The notes: a model not told the origin generated them from the letters alone. A stretch of 64,000 nt of DNA from Catenuloplanes indicus (GCF_030813715.1 NZ_JAUSUZ010000001.1:4960001-5024000); one strand, 5' to 3'. Positions 27,033 through 35,682 are shown, counted from the first letter of the stretch. Made by a program: numbers and translations.

Positions 27033-28343
27033 ATCATCGACGGGCTCCTACTCACCACACTGCTGCCGCTGGTCATCTTCGCTCTGCTGACCGCCGGCAA
27101 CGCGTTCTTCGTGGCCGCGGAGTTCGGCCTGGTCACGGTGGACCGGGTGGAGATCGAGCGACGGGCCGACGCCGGGGACCGCGGCGCCCGGGGCGTACGC
27201 GCGGCACTGCACGAACTCTCCTTCCAGCTCTCCGGCGCGCAGCTGGGCATCACGATCACGGCGTTGCTCACCGGCTACCTCGCCGAGCCCGCGCTGGCGA
27301 ACCTGATCGACCCGGCGCTGCGCCCGCTGCTCGGCCCGCGGGTGGAGGCGGTCGCGCCGCTCCTCGCGCTCGTGGTCGCCACGCTCTTCTCGATGCTCTT
27401 CGGCGAGCTGGTGCCGAAGAACGCGGCGCTGGCCCGGCCGATGCGCGCCGCGCTGCTCACCGCCGCGCCGATGCGCGTCTTCACCGTGCTCTTCGGCTGG
27501 CTGATCCGCGCGCTCAACGGCGCCGCGAACCGGGTGGTCCGCGGCTTCGGCGTCGAGCCGCAGGAGGAGCTGGCCAGCGCGCGCTCGCCGGACGAGCTGG
27601 GCCTGCTGGCCACCATCTCGGCGAACGCGGGCGAGGTGTCGGCCGAGACCGCGGCGCTGTTGCGGCGCACGATCCGGTTCGCGGACAAGCGCGCGGCCGA
27701 GGCGATGACGCCGCGGGTGGACGTGGTGGCGCTGCGGGCCACCGACACGGTCGCGGAGCTGATCACGCTGGCCCGGGAGACCGGGCGCACCCGCTTCCCG
27801 GTGTACGAGCGGACGCTCGACCAGATCACCGGTGTGGCCGGGGTGCCGGACGCGCTCGGCGTGCCGCTGCACCGGCGTGCCGGCACCACGGTCGGTGCGG
27901 TCGCGCGCGAACCGGTGCTGGTCCCGGAGAGCCTGGACCTGGACGGCGTGCTCGCGGCGCTGCGGGCCGGCAACGCGGACCTGGCGATCGTGGTCGACGA
28001 GTACGGCGGCACCGACGGCGTGGTCACGGTCGAGGACCTGGTCGAGGAGCTGGTCGGCGAGATCGCGGACGAGCACGACGTGGCGGAACTGACCCCGGAC
28101 CCGCCCGGCGACGAGCGGAAACTCCTGGTCGACGGCGTGCTGCGGGAGGACGAGCTGCTGGAGCAGACCGGCTTCCGATTACCGGAAGGGCCGTACGAGA
28201 CGCTCGGCGGTTTCCTGATGGCCCGGCTCGGCCACATCCCGGTGCCGGGTGAGACGGTCCGCACGGACGGCTGGGAGTTCACCGTCGTCTCGGTGGAACG
28301 GCACCGGATCGAGCAGGTCAGGATCGTGACGCCGGATGCTTGA
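27033..28343 (+). CDS. CNNM/CorC-type membrane protein with CBS pair (first of two), probable ATC start
   Basis: The DUF21 domain needs the segment DGLLLTTLLPLVIFALLTAGNAFFVAAEFGLV. It is encoded from 27039, but no ATG, GTG or TTG lies in frame before GTG 27111, which would cut off the first helix. A strong GAGGTGA lies at 27022-27028, and in-frame ATC codons follow at 27033 and 27036; an in-frame TAA lies at 27014-27016. I therefore infer an ATC start, giving about 436 residues. The order is DUF21 (residues 1-190), a CBS pair (about 210-340, with VVDEYGGTDGVVTVEDLVEE), then a CorC_HlyC domain. Family members are Mg2+/cation exporters or regulators. It overlaps the next gene by eight bases. 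Confidence 0.8.
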   Translation: MIDGLLLTTLLPLVIFALLTAGNAFFVAAEFGLVTVDRVEIERRADAGDRGARGVRAALHELSFQLSGAQLGITITALLTGYLAEPALANLIDPALRPLLGPRVEAVAPLLALVVATLFSMLFGELVPKNAALARPMRAALLTAAPMRVFTVLFGWLIRALNGAANRVVRGFGVEPQEELASARSPDELGLLATISANAGEVSAETAALLRRTIRFADKRAAEAMTPRVDVVALRATDTVAELITLARETGRTRFPVYERTLDQITGVAGVPDALGVPLHRRAGTTVGAVAREPVLVPESLDLDGVLAALRAGNADLAIVVDEYGGTDGVVTVEDLVEELVGEIADEHDVAELTPDPPGDERKLLVDGVLREDELLEQTGFRLPEGPYETLGGFLMARLGHIPVPGETVRTDGWEFTVVSVERHRIEQVRIVTPDA

Positions 28344-29349
28344 GATCGGTCTGACCGTGCTGCTCCTGCTCGGCAACGCGTTCTTCGTCGGCGGCGAGTT
28401 CGCGCTGATCGCCTCCCGGCCCACCGTGCTGGAACCGCTGGCCGAGACGTCCGCACAGGCCCGCCTCGCGCTGGCCGCGATGAACCAGATCCCGCTCATG
28501 ATCGCCGGGGCCCAGCTCGGCGTCACGATCTGCTCGCTCGGCCTCGGCGCGATCGCGGAGCCGGCCATCGCGCACTACCTCGAGGTGCCGTTCCACGCGG
28601 TGCACGTGCCGGAGCCGGCCGTGCATCCCATCGCGTTCACGATCGCGCTCGGCCTGGTCGTCGGCCTGCACACGGTGCTCGGCGAGATGGTCCCGAAGAA
28701 CATCACGCTGGCCGGACCGGAACCGGCCGCCCTCTGGCTCGGCCCGGCGATGCTGGTGTTCTGCACCGCCACGAAACCGCTGCTGCTGGCGATGAAGTGG
28801 GCGTCCCGGCAGCTGCTACGGCTCTGGGGGATCGAGACGTCGGACACCGCGAAGACCGTCTTCACCGCGGACGAGCTGGCCGGGCTGGCCAGCCAGGCGC
28901 AGGCGGAAGGGCTGCTCGGCGACGAGGAACACGCGCGGATCACCGGCGCGCTCGCGCTCGGCCGGCAGACCGCGGCGGACGCGCTGCGCGACTGGCTGAG
29001 CGTGGTCACGGTCTCGGAGGACGTGTCACCGGCGTCGCTGGAGGTGCTCTCCACCCGTACCGGGTGGTCGCGGTTCCCGGTGGTGCAGCGCTCCACGCGG
29101 CGGGTGCTGGGCTTCGTGCACGTCAAGGACATCCTCGGGTACGAGGGGGAGGAGCGCCGCCGTGCCGTGCCGGCCGAGGTGATCAGGCCGCTGGCCGTGG
29201 TGCCCCCGGACCGTACCCTCGCGGATCTGCTGATCGGGATGCGGCGCGAACGGAAACACATGGTGCTGGTCAGCGACGGTCGTGCGCCACTTGGAATTCT
29301 GACGCTGGACGATGTGCTTACTGCGGTGGTTGGTGGCGATTTAGCGTAA
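28336..29349 (+). CDS. CNNM/CorC-type membrane protein with CBS pair (second of two)
   Basis: This 337-residue protein starts at ATG 28336 inside the end of the first CNNM gene. The DUF21 domain (residues 1-180) has GNAFFVGGEFALIASRPT, MIAGAQLGVTICSLGLGAIAEP and LHTVLGEMVPKNITLAGPE. A CBS pair (about 205-335) has SRFPVVQRSTRRVLGFVHVKD and ILTLDDVLTAVVG. It lacks the C-terminal CorC_HlyC domain that the first protein has. The two probably form a heteromer in the membrane, a common arrangement in actinobacteria. Confidence 0.88.
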   Translation: MLEIGLTVLLLLGNAFFVGGEFALIASRPTVLEPLAETSAQARLALAAMNQIPLMIAGAQLGVTICSLGLGAIAEPAIAHYLEVPFHAVHVPEPAVHPIAFTIALGLVVGLHTVLGEMVPKNITLAGPEPAALWLGPAMLVFCTATKPLLLAMKWASRQLLRLWGIETSDTAKTVFTADELAGLASQAQAEGLLGDEEHARITGALALGRQTAADALRDWLSVVTVSEDVSPASLEVLSTRTGWSRFPVVQRSTRRVLGFVHVKDILGYEGEERRRAVPAEVIRPLAVVPPDRTLADLLIGMRRERKHMVLVSDGRAPLGILTLDDVLTAVVGGDLA

Positions 29350-29501
29350 CGATTAGTGGTGGTACGAGTGCGGTACGAATTGGTATTCGCCATTGGGTTG
29401 ATAACGGACGCGTAAACGTCCTAAGGTGAGGATCCGTTACTCCGCCGGCACTATCCAATCCGGTCCGGCAGACCTCTCACCCCCCTCGGAGGCGAGCCCC
29501 G

Positions 29502-30509
29502 GTGACGCCAAGGCTCTCGTTGCGTCCCCATCGCGTGCTGACGCGCGCATTCCTCTCGGCCGGCGCGGCTGTGCTGTTCAGCCTGACGCTGCTGTCCGCC
29601 CCCGCTCACGCTGAGCCCACCCTCGCGCAGATCGAGGCTCAGATGGACGAGAAGTGGGGCGAGCTCGAGCCGATGATCGAGGAGCACAACAAGGTCCGCA
29701 GTGACCTCAAGGGCAACCAGAAGAAGCGGTCCGAGCTCGAAGCGAAGATGAAGCCGCTCAACGACCAGATGAAGATCGCGGTCGACAAGGTCGGCGTGAT
29801 CGCCAACCGGTCGTACCGGGAGGGCCCCGCGTCCGGTCTCAACTCGATCCTGCGGACCAGCTCGCCGACCGCGCTGACCGACCAGCTCGTCTACCTGGAC
29901 CGGCTGGCCGCGGGCGAGCGGGCGGACATCGAGGCCGTGGCCGACGCCCGCGCCGAGATGGACAAGCAGAAGGCCGAGCTCGACAAGGTCGTCTCCGAGC
30001 AGGAGAAGCGGGAGAAGGAACTCGCGACCAAGAAGGCCGCGGTCGAGAAGGAGATCGAGGAGCTGGAGAAGCTGCAGGAGGAGGCGTACGGCTCGGTGGC
30101 CAACGTCCCCAGCAGCGGCAGCACCTCCGGTGGCGGTTCCTGCTCGGCCAGCGGCGCGACCGGTGCGGCCGCGATCGTGGTGGCGACCGCCTGCGCGCAG
30201 CTCGGCAAGCCGTACGTGTTCGGTGCGGCCGGACCCGGCTCGTTCGACTGCTCCGGCCTGGTCGCCTTCGCGCACAGCGCGGCCGGTGTCGGCCTGCCGC
30301 ACAGCACGGTCTCCCAGTGGAACATGGGCACGCCGGTGAGCGGGTCCGAGGCGCGCGCGGGTGACGTGGTGTTCTTCAACAGCAGCCTGAGTCACGATGG
30401 CATCTACCTGGGCGGCGGCATGATGGTGCACGCGCCGCAGCCCGGCATGTCGGTCGAGGTGCTCAGCATCAGCGTGATGCAGGTGGTCGGCTTCCGCCGA
30501 TACGTCTGA
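29502..30509 (+). CDS. Secreted NlpC/P60 peptidoglycan endopeptidase with coiled coil (RipA-like)
   Basis: This 335-residue protein starts at GTG 29502 after CGGAGG. The signal peptide is VLTRAFLSAGAAVLFSLTLL with cleavage after PAHA. A coiled coil fills residues 35-200. The NlpC/P60 domain (about 220-335) has the catalytic Cys in SFDCSGLVAFAH, one His in SLSHDGIYLGG and one in MVHAPQPG. It cuts the D-Glu-mDAP bond of stem peptides during growth and division. The coiled coil probably docks to a regulator or masks the active site. Unlike its paralogue at 31850 it has no c-di-AMP riboswitch. The 152-base upstream gap holds only a possible hairpin (TAACGGA/TCCGTTA). Confidence 0.92.
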   Translation: MTPRLSLRPHRVLTRAFLSAGAAVLFSLTLLSAPAHAEPTLAQIEAQMDEKWGELEPMIEEHNKVRSDLKGNQKKRSELEAKMKPLNDQMKIAVDKVGVIANRSYREGPASGLNSILRTSSPTALTDQLVYLDRLAAGERADIEAVADARAEMDKQKAELDKVVSEQEKREKELATKKAAVEKEIEELEKLQEEAYGSVANVPSSGSTSGGGSCSASGATGAAAIVVATACAQLGKPYVFGAAGPGSFDCSGLVAFAHSAAGVGLPHSTVSQWNMGTPVSGSEARAGDVVFFNSSLSHDGIYLGGGMMVHAPQPGMSVEVLSISVMQVVGFRRYV

Positions 30510-30528
30510 CGCCACACAGTCCAGCGCG

Positions 30529-30570
30529 GGAGCCCGCACCGGTACGTACACCGGTGCGGGCTCCTGCTTT
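30529..30570 (+). terminator. Intrinsic terminator behind the first NlpC/P60 gene
   Basis: GGAGCCCGCACCGG (30529-30542) pairs perfectly with CCGGTGCGGGCTCC (30551-30564) around an 8-base loop, followed by TGCTTTTG. Confidence 0.9.
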
Positions 30571-30639
30571 TGCATGATTTTGCCGTGAGCCGCGGTGGAT
30601 GGGCCGGGTGCCGCAGCCGGCAATCCCCACAATGGGGGA

Positions 30640-31533
30640 ATGTCCGAAACACGCCGTATGCCGGGAAAGCTGACGGGCCGGGTGGCTGCGGTCGCCGTGG
30701 GAGGGGCGGTGCTCGCGCTGCTCACCGGCGCGATAGTGGCTTCCGGCGGCGACCCCGCCCCGACTCCGTCCGCTTCCCCCTCCCTCTCCCCGTCGCCCGT
30801 GTCCTCGGAGCCGGCCGCGGCGCCGGAACCCTTCGTGGACGATGGCGGGATCGAGGTGGTGCCGTCGGCCTCCACCGAGGTGGCGCGGATCGCGCCGGGC
30901 CCGGTCTCGGTGCGGTACACGTTCGACGGCGGCGCCGGCCGGCAGTTCCTGGACGTCACCGGCCGATACGGCATGCGGGCGCGCACCGCGGCCGGTGGCG
31001 CGCTCCGGCTGACCCGGCACGGCGCCGGCTGGGCCGCGACCTTCCCGGCCCGCTGCACCGCGCTGCCGCAGAACTGCCCGCGCGCGATCCTGGAGGGCGG
31101 CGACCCGGCCACGCTCAACCCCGGGACCAGGCGCCTGCGCTACGGCGCGTCCGTGCTGATGCGGCCCACCGACACCGCGGACGGCGCGAACGTGGTGCAG
31201 AAGGGCTTCTCGGTCGGCGGCGGCACCCAGTACAAGCTGCAGGTCGACGGGCTGGACGGCCGGCCCAGCTGCGTGGTGGCCAGCCCGGCCCGGATCTACC
31301 GGGTGATCGCGCCGGTCCGGGTGGCCGACGGGCGCTGGCACGCGGTCGGCTGCACGCGCGCCGGTGGCGCCCTGTCGATCACGGTGGACGGCGTGGCGCG
31401 CGGCACGACGAAGCTGCCGGCCCGGCTGTCCATCGCGAATACCGAGCCGCTGCGAATCGGCGGTAAGAGCGTGACCGCCAACAACGATCAATATGCCGGT
31501 CAGGTGGACGATGTATATGTGGCGATCAATTGA
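30640..31533 (+). CDS. Secreted or lipid-free exported protein with LamG/concanavalin A-like domain
   Basis: The ATG at 30640 follows GGGGGAA and gives 297 residues. An N-terminal signal or anchor segment lies at residues 13-34 (VAAVAVGGAVLALLTGAIVA). A Pro/Ser linker follows. The C-terminal 200 residues have the look of a LamG/Laminin_G_3 jelly roll: VSVRYTFDGG, YGASVLMRPTD, QKGFSVGGGTQYKLQVDG, ADGRWHAVGCTRAGGALSITV and a final GQVDDVYVAIN. Such domains bind carbohydrate or protein. Four Cys may form two disulfides. It stands alone between a terminator and a riboswitch. Confidence 0.75.
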   Translation: MSETRRMPGKLTGRVAAVAVGGAVLALLTGAIVASGGDPAPTPSASPSLSPSPVSSEPAAAPEPFVDDGGIEVVPSASTEVARIAPGPVSVRYTFDGGAGRQFLDVTGRYGMRARTAAGGALRLTRHGAGWAATFPARCTALPQNCPRAILEGGDPATLNPGTRRLRYGASVLMRPTDTADGANVVQKGFSVGGGTQYKLQVDGLDGRPSCVVASPARIYRVIAPVRVADGRWHAVGCTRAGGALSITVDGVARGTTKLPARLSIANTEPLRIGGKSVTANNDQYAGQVDDVYVAIN

Positions 31534-31664
31534 CGTGACGTACGGCGACCACCCTTTCACGTACCGATTTTTGGGCTAGATCCGCTTGCGGTGTCCGTTT
31601 TGCCTCTCTAATCTTGGGGTTCGCCGGGCTCGATGACGCGCGATCATCAGCGGTCGCCGCGAGC

Positions 31665-31826
31665 CTGACACCGCCGAATCATCCACCCGATGAACCGGGG
31701 ACCCAATCAGCACTCGGGGTGAATCCGCCGGCCGCGGCCGGCGGTAGGGCGATGACCCTGTGGTGGGCGCTACTGCACCGGCCCTCACCCGCCCGAACCC
31801 GTCAGCTAACCCGGTAGGCGGTCAGG
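31665..31826 (+). promoter_or_regulatory. c-di-AMP riboswitch (ydaO/yuaA type)
   Basis: Conserved ydaO blocks occur in order: CCGCCGAATC at 31671, GAACCGGGGACCCAATC near 31692, CGGGGTGAATCC near 31715, GCGGTAGGGCGATGACCCT near 31741, then CCCGAACCCGTCAGCTAACC with GGTAGGCGG to 31821. The P1 helix pairs CTGA and CCGCC (31665-31675) with GGCGGTCAG (31817-31825). This riboswitch class senses c-di-AMP and in actinobacteria usually turns off cell-wall hydrolase genes. Here it precedes the second NlpC/P60 gene by 24 bases. Confidence 0.88.
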
Positions 31827-31849
31827 GACACAAGGGAGCACACACTTCG

Positions 31850-32836
31850 GTGGCAGGCATTGCCGCACTCCGAAACCGGTCCGTCCTCGTCGGCGCCATG
31901 TGCGCGCTGACCACTGCGCTGGTGGTCACGCTCGGCGGCACCGCCGCCCACGCGGAGCCGAGCGTGACCGAGGTGGAGAAGCAGATCGATGAGGCGTGGA
32001 CCCAGCTCGAGCCCACGGTCGAGAAGCACAACTCCACCCGCCAGGAGCTGCAGAAGAAAAAGAAGCAGGCCGAGGTGCTCGGCGCCAAGATCAAACCGTT
32101 GCAGGCCGAGGTCGACCAGGTCATGAACCGGGTCGGCGTGATCGCGGCGGAGGAGTACAAGACCGGCCCCGCCAGCACGCTCGGCTCGATCCTGGTGACC
32201 GGCTCGCCGACCACGCTCACCAACCAGCTCGAACTCCTCGATCACTTCGCCCGTACCCAGGGCCGGGAGATCGCCGAGGTGGTCGCGCTGAAGGAGCAGC
32301 TGGAGGCGGAGAAGGCGCCGCTTGACGCGCTCGTCGCCGACCTCACCAAGCAGGAGGCGGAGCTGGCCAAGAAGACCAAGGAGATCAACTCCAAGGTCGA
32401 CGAGCTGCAGAAGCTCCGGCTCCAGATCTACGGCAACGGTGGTGGCGGCGAGCTTGCCCCGGCGCCGTGCCCCTACGAGTACCCCGGCGGTAAGCGCGGC
32501 GTCGTGATCAAGTTTGCCTGCGCGCAGATCGGATCACCGTACGTCTGGGGTGCGGCCGGACCGGATGCCTACGACTGCTCCGGCCTGATGCTCGCGGCGT
32601 ACAACCAGGTCGGCATCTCGTTCCCGCACAACGCGGCCGCGCAGCGCGGGCTGATGCGGTCGGTGAGCCGCGCCGAGCTCCAGCCGGGCGACTTCGTCTT
32701 CTACCGCGCCGACCTCAGCCACGTCGGCATGTACGCCGGTGACGAGTGGGTGGTGCACGCACCGAACCCCGCGGAGCCGGTGCGGATGATGAAGATGGAC
32801 GCGATGCCGGTGCACAGCTTCGGCAGTCCGCTCTAA
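31850..32836 (+). CDS. Secreted NlpC/P60 endopeptidase under c-di-AMP control
   Basis: I take the GTG at 31850 (328 residues), behind AAGGGAG. An earlier in-frame start would lie inside the riboswitch. The signal peptide is SVLVGAMCALTTALVVTLGG, with cleavage near AHA. A coiled coil spans residues 45-205. The NlpC/P60 domain has the catalytic Cys in AYDCSGLMLAAY, His in DLSHVGMYAGDE and His in VVHAPNPAEP. It is a paralogue of the 29502-30509 protein with the same architecture. The riboswitch indicates that wall hydrolysis by this enzyme is tied to c-di-AMP, which reports turgor and osmotic state. Confidence 0.92.
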   Translation: MAGIAALRNRSVLVGAMCALTTALVVTLGGTAAHAEPSVTEVEKQIDEAWTQLEPTVEKHNSTRQELQKKKKQAEVLGAKIKPLQAEVDQVMNRVGVIAAEEYKTGPASTLGSILVTGSPTTLTNQLELLDHFARTQGREIAEVVALKEQLEAEKAPLDALVADLTKQEAELAKKTKEINSKVDELQKLRLQIYGNGGGGELAPAPCPYEYPGGKRGVVIKFACAQIGSPYVWGAAGPDAYDCSGLMLAAYNQVGISFPHNAAAQRGLMRSVSRAELQPGDFVFYRADLSHVGMYAGDEWVVHAPNPAEPVRMMKMDAMPVHSFGSPL

Positions 32837-32848
32837 GGTCTTCTTGTG

Positions 32849-32880
32849 GGCCGCCCTCGCTCGACGGGGGCGGCCTTCTT
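32849..32880. terminator. Terminator between NlpC/P60 and dcd
   Basis: GGCCGCCC (32849-32856) pairs with GGGCGGCC (32868-32875), followed by TTCTT. It lies between two convergent genes and touches the end of dcd. Confidence 0.8.
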
Positions 32881-33457
32881 ACGTCGTGGGCCAGGTGCGC
32901 CAGTTGCGCCACGAGCGGCTCGGCGTCGGCCCGCGCTGCCCCTGGTAGCGGGAGCCGTAGACCTCCGACCCGTACGGATGCTCCGCCGGCGACGACAGCC
33001 GGAAGATGCACAGCTGCCCGATCTTCATGCCCGGCCAGAGCGTGATCGGCAGGTTCGCCACGTTCGACAGCTCCAGCGTCACGTGCCCGGAGAAGCCCGG
33101 GTCGATGAACCCGGCCGTCGAGTGCGTCAGCAGGCCCAGCCGCCCCAGACTGCTCTTCCCCTCCAGCCGCCCCGCCAGCTGATCACCCAGCGAGATCACC
33201 TCCAGCGTGGAGGCCAGCACGAACTCACCCGGGTGAAGCACGAACGGCTGACCCGCCGGCACCTCCACCTCGGATGTCAGGTCGTCCTGCTGCACCGCGG
33301 GGTCGATGTGCGTGTACAGGTGGTTGTTGAAGACCCGGAACAGCCGATCGAGCCGCACGTCGATGCTGGACGGCTGGACCAGCGCGGCCTCGAACGGATC
33401 GAGGGCGAGGGTGCCGGCCTTGATCTCGGCGACAAGGTCCCGGTCGGAGAGCAGCAT
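32879..33457 (-). CDS. dcd: dCTP deaminase (possibly bifunctional, dUMP-forming)
   Basis: This 192-residue protein starts at an ATG at 33455-33457 ([15 protein letters not shown]). Family motifs are [10 protein letters not shown], the catalytic Glu in [15 protein letters not shown], then [17 protein letters not shown] and a C-terminal [13 protein letters not shown]. It deaminates dCTP; many actinobacterial members convert dCTP directly to dUMP. The length matches the family. It is monocistronic. Confidence 0.95.
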   Translation of the reverse strand: MLLSDRDLVAEIKAGTLALDPFEAALVQPSSIDVRLDRLFRVFNNHLYTHIDPAVQQDDLTSEVEVPAGQPFVLHPGEFVLASTLEVISLGDQLAGRLEGKSSLGRLGLLTHSTAGFIDPGFSGHVTLELSNVANLPITLWPGMKIGQLCIFRLSSPAEHPYGSEVYGSRYQGQRGPTPSRSWRNWRTWPTT

Positions 33458-33515
33458 CCGGACACACTATCTCGCATGCTGGCCGTTCGAACGCGTGTTC
33501 GAGTAGGATCGTCAC

Positions 33516-34040
33516 ATGGCTACCTGGACCGCTTTCGCCACCTCACAGCCCGGTTTGGCCGCCGCCATCCGCACCCTCATGCAGCAGTACGGTCCGGGCC
33601 TTGGCTACCTCGCCACCGTCCGCTCCGACGGCGGCCCCCGCGTCCACCCGGTCTCCCCGGTCATCACCGACGAGGGCCTCTTCTGCTTCATCGTCGACTC
33701 CCCGAAACGCCGCGACCTCGACCGCGACGGCCGCTACGCGCTGCACAGCTTCCCGCCCGAGGACAGCGACGACGAGGCCTACCTCGCCGGCCACGCCCAC
33801 CCGGTCACCGACACCGCCCGCATCACTCGCCTGGCCGGCGACCTCCGCGCCGAACCCCACGTCGACTGGCGCCTCTACGAATTCACCATCGACGTCGCCA
33901 TGCTCGCCCGCCACGGCCGAGGCGGCGCCACCCCCCTCGCCACCGACACCACCACCGCCCGCCCCGCCGTCCAGGTCTGGCGCGACCACGCCCCCACCGT
34001 CGAAATCGTCATCGCCGCCTCAGGCGACTCACAGGCATAG
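33516..34040 (+). CDS. Pyridoxamine 5'-phosphate oxidase-like (split-barrel) flavin/F420 protein
   Basis: This 174-residue protein starts at ATG 33516. The split-barrel core has LGYLATVRSDGGPRVHPVSP and GLFCFIVDSPKRRDLDRDG, followed by YALHSFP. That pattern is typical of the actinobacterial PNPOx-like F420/FMN-binding group. The likely role is a reductase or oxidase of unknown substrate. It is followed after 47 bases by tRNA-Gly. Confidence 0.8.
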   Translation: MATWTAFATSQPGLAAAIRTLMQQYGPGLGYLATVRSDGGPRVHPVSPVITDEGLFCFIVDSPKRRDLDRDGRYALHSFPPEDSDDEAYLAGHAHPVTDTARITRLAGDLRAEPHVDWRLYEFTIDVAMLARHGRGGATPLATDTTTARPAVQVWRDHAPTVEIVIAASGDSQA

Positions 34041-34087
34041 CCGCTCGCGCGGCGATCGCCAAACCAGGTAGAGTGAGGCCGCACCAC

Positions 34088-34158
34088 GCGGGTGTAGTTC
34101 AATGGCAGAACATCAGCTTCCCAAGCTGACAGTGCGGGTTCGATTCCCGTCACCCGCT
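34088..34158 (+). tRNA. tRNA-Gly (anticodon CCC), integration site
   Basis: This is a 71-nt tRNA. The acceptor stem GCGGGTG pairs with CACCCGC, with discriminator T. The anticodon stem CAGCT/AGCTG closes the loop TCCCA, giving anticodon CCC. The T arm is GCGGGTTCGATTCCCGT. CCA is encoded at 34159-34161. Its 3' half is the left attachment site of the integrated element, and the tRNA stays intact after integration. Confidence 0.95.
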
Positions 34159-34159
34159 C
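34118..34159 (+). repeat. attL: 42-bp attachment repeat in tRNA-Gly
   Basis: The 42 bases from the anticodon loop to the acceptor end, TTCCCAAGCTGACAGTGCGG onward, recur without a mismatch at 50623-50664. They mark the left end of the integrated element. The integrase gene begins 90 bases further in. Confidence 0.95.
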
Positions 34160-34167
34160 CACGGCAA

Positions 34168-34203
34168 AAGCCCTGGTCAGGACAGATGTCCCAACCAGGG
34201 CTT
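34168..34203. terminator. Bidirectional terminator inside the left end of the element
   Basis: AAGCCCTGGT (34168-34177) pairs with ACCAGGGCTT (34194-34203). An inner GGACA/TGTCC extends the hairpin. It ends both the tRNA transcript and the leftward integrase operon. Confidence 0.85.
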
Positions 34204-34249
34204 CCGTGTTTCTAGGACTAGAAATCCGCCGCGTGCCATCCACGTGCCA

Positions 34250-35425
34250 TTAGACCGGCTCAGCCTCGTCCTGAGCGGCCTTCGGCGCCCGCTTGCTCGG
34301 CTTCCGCCGAGCCGCCTGCACCGCCTTGTTGATCGCTTCGGCGATCGCCCGATCGGCCTCCGAGTTGGCGTGCTGGTAGATCAGCGCCGCGCGCGGGCTG
34401 TCGTGGCCCATCCGGGTCATCAGGTCCCGCAGGCTCGCACCCGGCGCGCGGGACGCGAGCGTGTTCCCGGTGTGCCGGAGGTCGTGGAAGTGCAGCTTCG
34501 GCGCCCCGATCGCCGCGACGGCATCCGACCACTTCACGAGCTGGTTGAAGTTCCCTCGCCAGATCGTCCGGCCCTCCGCGCCGGTGAACACAAACGCGTC
34601 CGGGTCATCACCCGCGAACTCGGCGAGATGCGCCCTTACCTTTGGCAGGACGACGGCCGGCAGGGTGACCGTGCGAAGTCCGGCCCGCGACTTCGGCGGG
34701 CCGAGGACCAGGCCCGTGCCGCGCTGCTCCACGTACGCCTGACGGACGCGCACCGTACCCGCCTCAAGGTCGATGTCTCGCCGCTGCAACGCGATCACCT
34801 CACCCCACCGGAGACACCCGAACGTGGTGACCAGGATCAGCGCGCGGTAGCGCTCCGGCACCTTCTCCGCCAGGTCGAAGACCTGGGCGACGGTGAGCAC
34901 CGGCCGTTCCGCCGGCCGCTCCTGGTCTGCTCCCTTGATCCGGCACGGGTTCACCCGGATCAACTCGTCCTCCTTGACCGCCGTCATCAGGACCGCGCGC
35001 AGCAGCCGGTACGCCTTCGCGGCCATGGTGGCGGAGACGCCGTTGTCGAGCAGCTTCGTACGCCACTCCCGAACCATCGGCGTACTCAGCCGGTTCAGCG
35101 GCACCTTCCCGAGGTACGGCGTGACGTGCTTGCCGAGCAGCCACGTGTAGAGGTGCACCGTCCGGGGCCGCAGGTTCGGCCGTTCGGCGATCCAGCGCTC
35201 GGCGTAGTCCTGCAACCAGATCTTGCCTCGGTTCGGGTCGATCCACTCACTGGTGATCAGCTTCGACTCGACGATGGACAGGTACTGCTCGGCTTCCTGC
35301 TTCCGTTCGAACGTCTGCTCTCCCGGCCGCACCACACCGTCCGGGCCGGGGTAGCGCACCTGGTAGCGGCCGGACGGCAGCTTTCGGATCGCGCCGAACC
35401 GGCGGTGGCCTCCCTTGCCCGGCAT
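34250..35425 (-). CDS. int: Tyrosine site-specific integrase of the AICE
   Basis: The ATG at 35423-35425 gives 391 residues. The N-terminal arm-binding region has RYQVRYPGPDGV. The SAM-like core domain (about residues 70-160) has YAERWIAERPNLRPRTVHLY. The catalytic domain has the first Arg in FGCLRWGEVIAL, HFHDLRHTGNTLA, MGHDSPRAA and the nucleophile Tyr in LIYQHANSEAD. It integrates the element into tRNA-Gly; its gene lies next to attL. The start overlaps the excisionase stop (ATGA), so the two are coupled. Confidence 0.95.
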   Translation of the reverse strand: MPGKGGHRRFGAIRKLPSGRYQVRYPGPDGVVRPGEQTFERKQEAEQYLSIVESKLITSEWIDPNRGKIWLQDYAERWIAERPNLRPRTVHLYTWLLGKHVTPYLGKVPLNRLSTPMVREWRTKLLDNGVSATMAAKAYRLLRAVLMTAVKEDELIRVNPCRIKGADQERPAERPVLTVAQVFDLAEKVPERYRALILVTTFGCLRWGEVIALQRRDIDLEAGTVRVRQAYVEQRGTGLVLGPPKSRAGLRTVTLPAVVLPKVRAHLAEFAGDDPDAFVFTGAEGRTIWRGNFNQLVKWSDAVAAIGAPKLHFHDLRHTGNTLASRAPGASLRDLMTRMGHDSPRAALIYQHANSEADRAIAEAINKAVQAARRKPSKRAPKAAQDEAEPV

Positions 35426-35682
35426 CAGGCCACACCCCGCAGCCCGCGCCACACGCTCTCCGGCGTCATCGGCTCAACCCGGCCCGCCGTGACGAACTCG
35501 GCCAGGTCGGTGGGATCGAAGCGCACCGAGCGACCGAGCCGGTAGAACGGGATGCGACGTTCGGCGACCAGCCGACGGACGTACCGCACGCTCATCTTGA
35601 TCCGGAGCGCCGCTTCCTCGATCGTGAGCAGTTCCTCGGGCAGCACCGGGGCAACGGTGCGGATGTCGGTGACCTTGGGCAT
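35425..35682 (-). CDS. xis: Excisionase-type HTH protein (Xis)
   Basis: I favour the ATG at 35680-35682 (85 residues), which has GGAAGGA at a good distance. An ATG nine bases upstream lies too close to that site. The helix-turn-helix reads LLTIEEAALRIKMSVRYVRR, then LVAERRIPFYRLGRSVRFDP, a DUF/MerR-like excisionase domain. It bends DNA at att and directs the integrase to excision. It overlaps int by four bases. Confidence 0.88.
   Translation of the reverse strand: MPKVTDIRTVAPVLPEELLTIEEAALRIKMSVRYVRRLVAERRIPFYRLGRSVRFDPTDLAEFVTAGRVEPMTPESVWRGLRGVA

Noticed and set aside
29346-29440. Several GTAACG-like hexamers before the first NlpC/P60 gene, as possible MtrA sites
   Set aside because: The spacing and orientation are irregular, and I cannot recall the consensus well enough to claim sites.
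29350-29501. A second c-di-AMP riboswitch before the first NlpC/P60 gene
   Set aside because: The conserved blocks (GGTGAAT, GTAGGG, CGTCAGCTAAC) are absent and the gap is too short.
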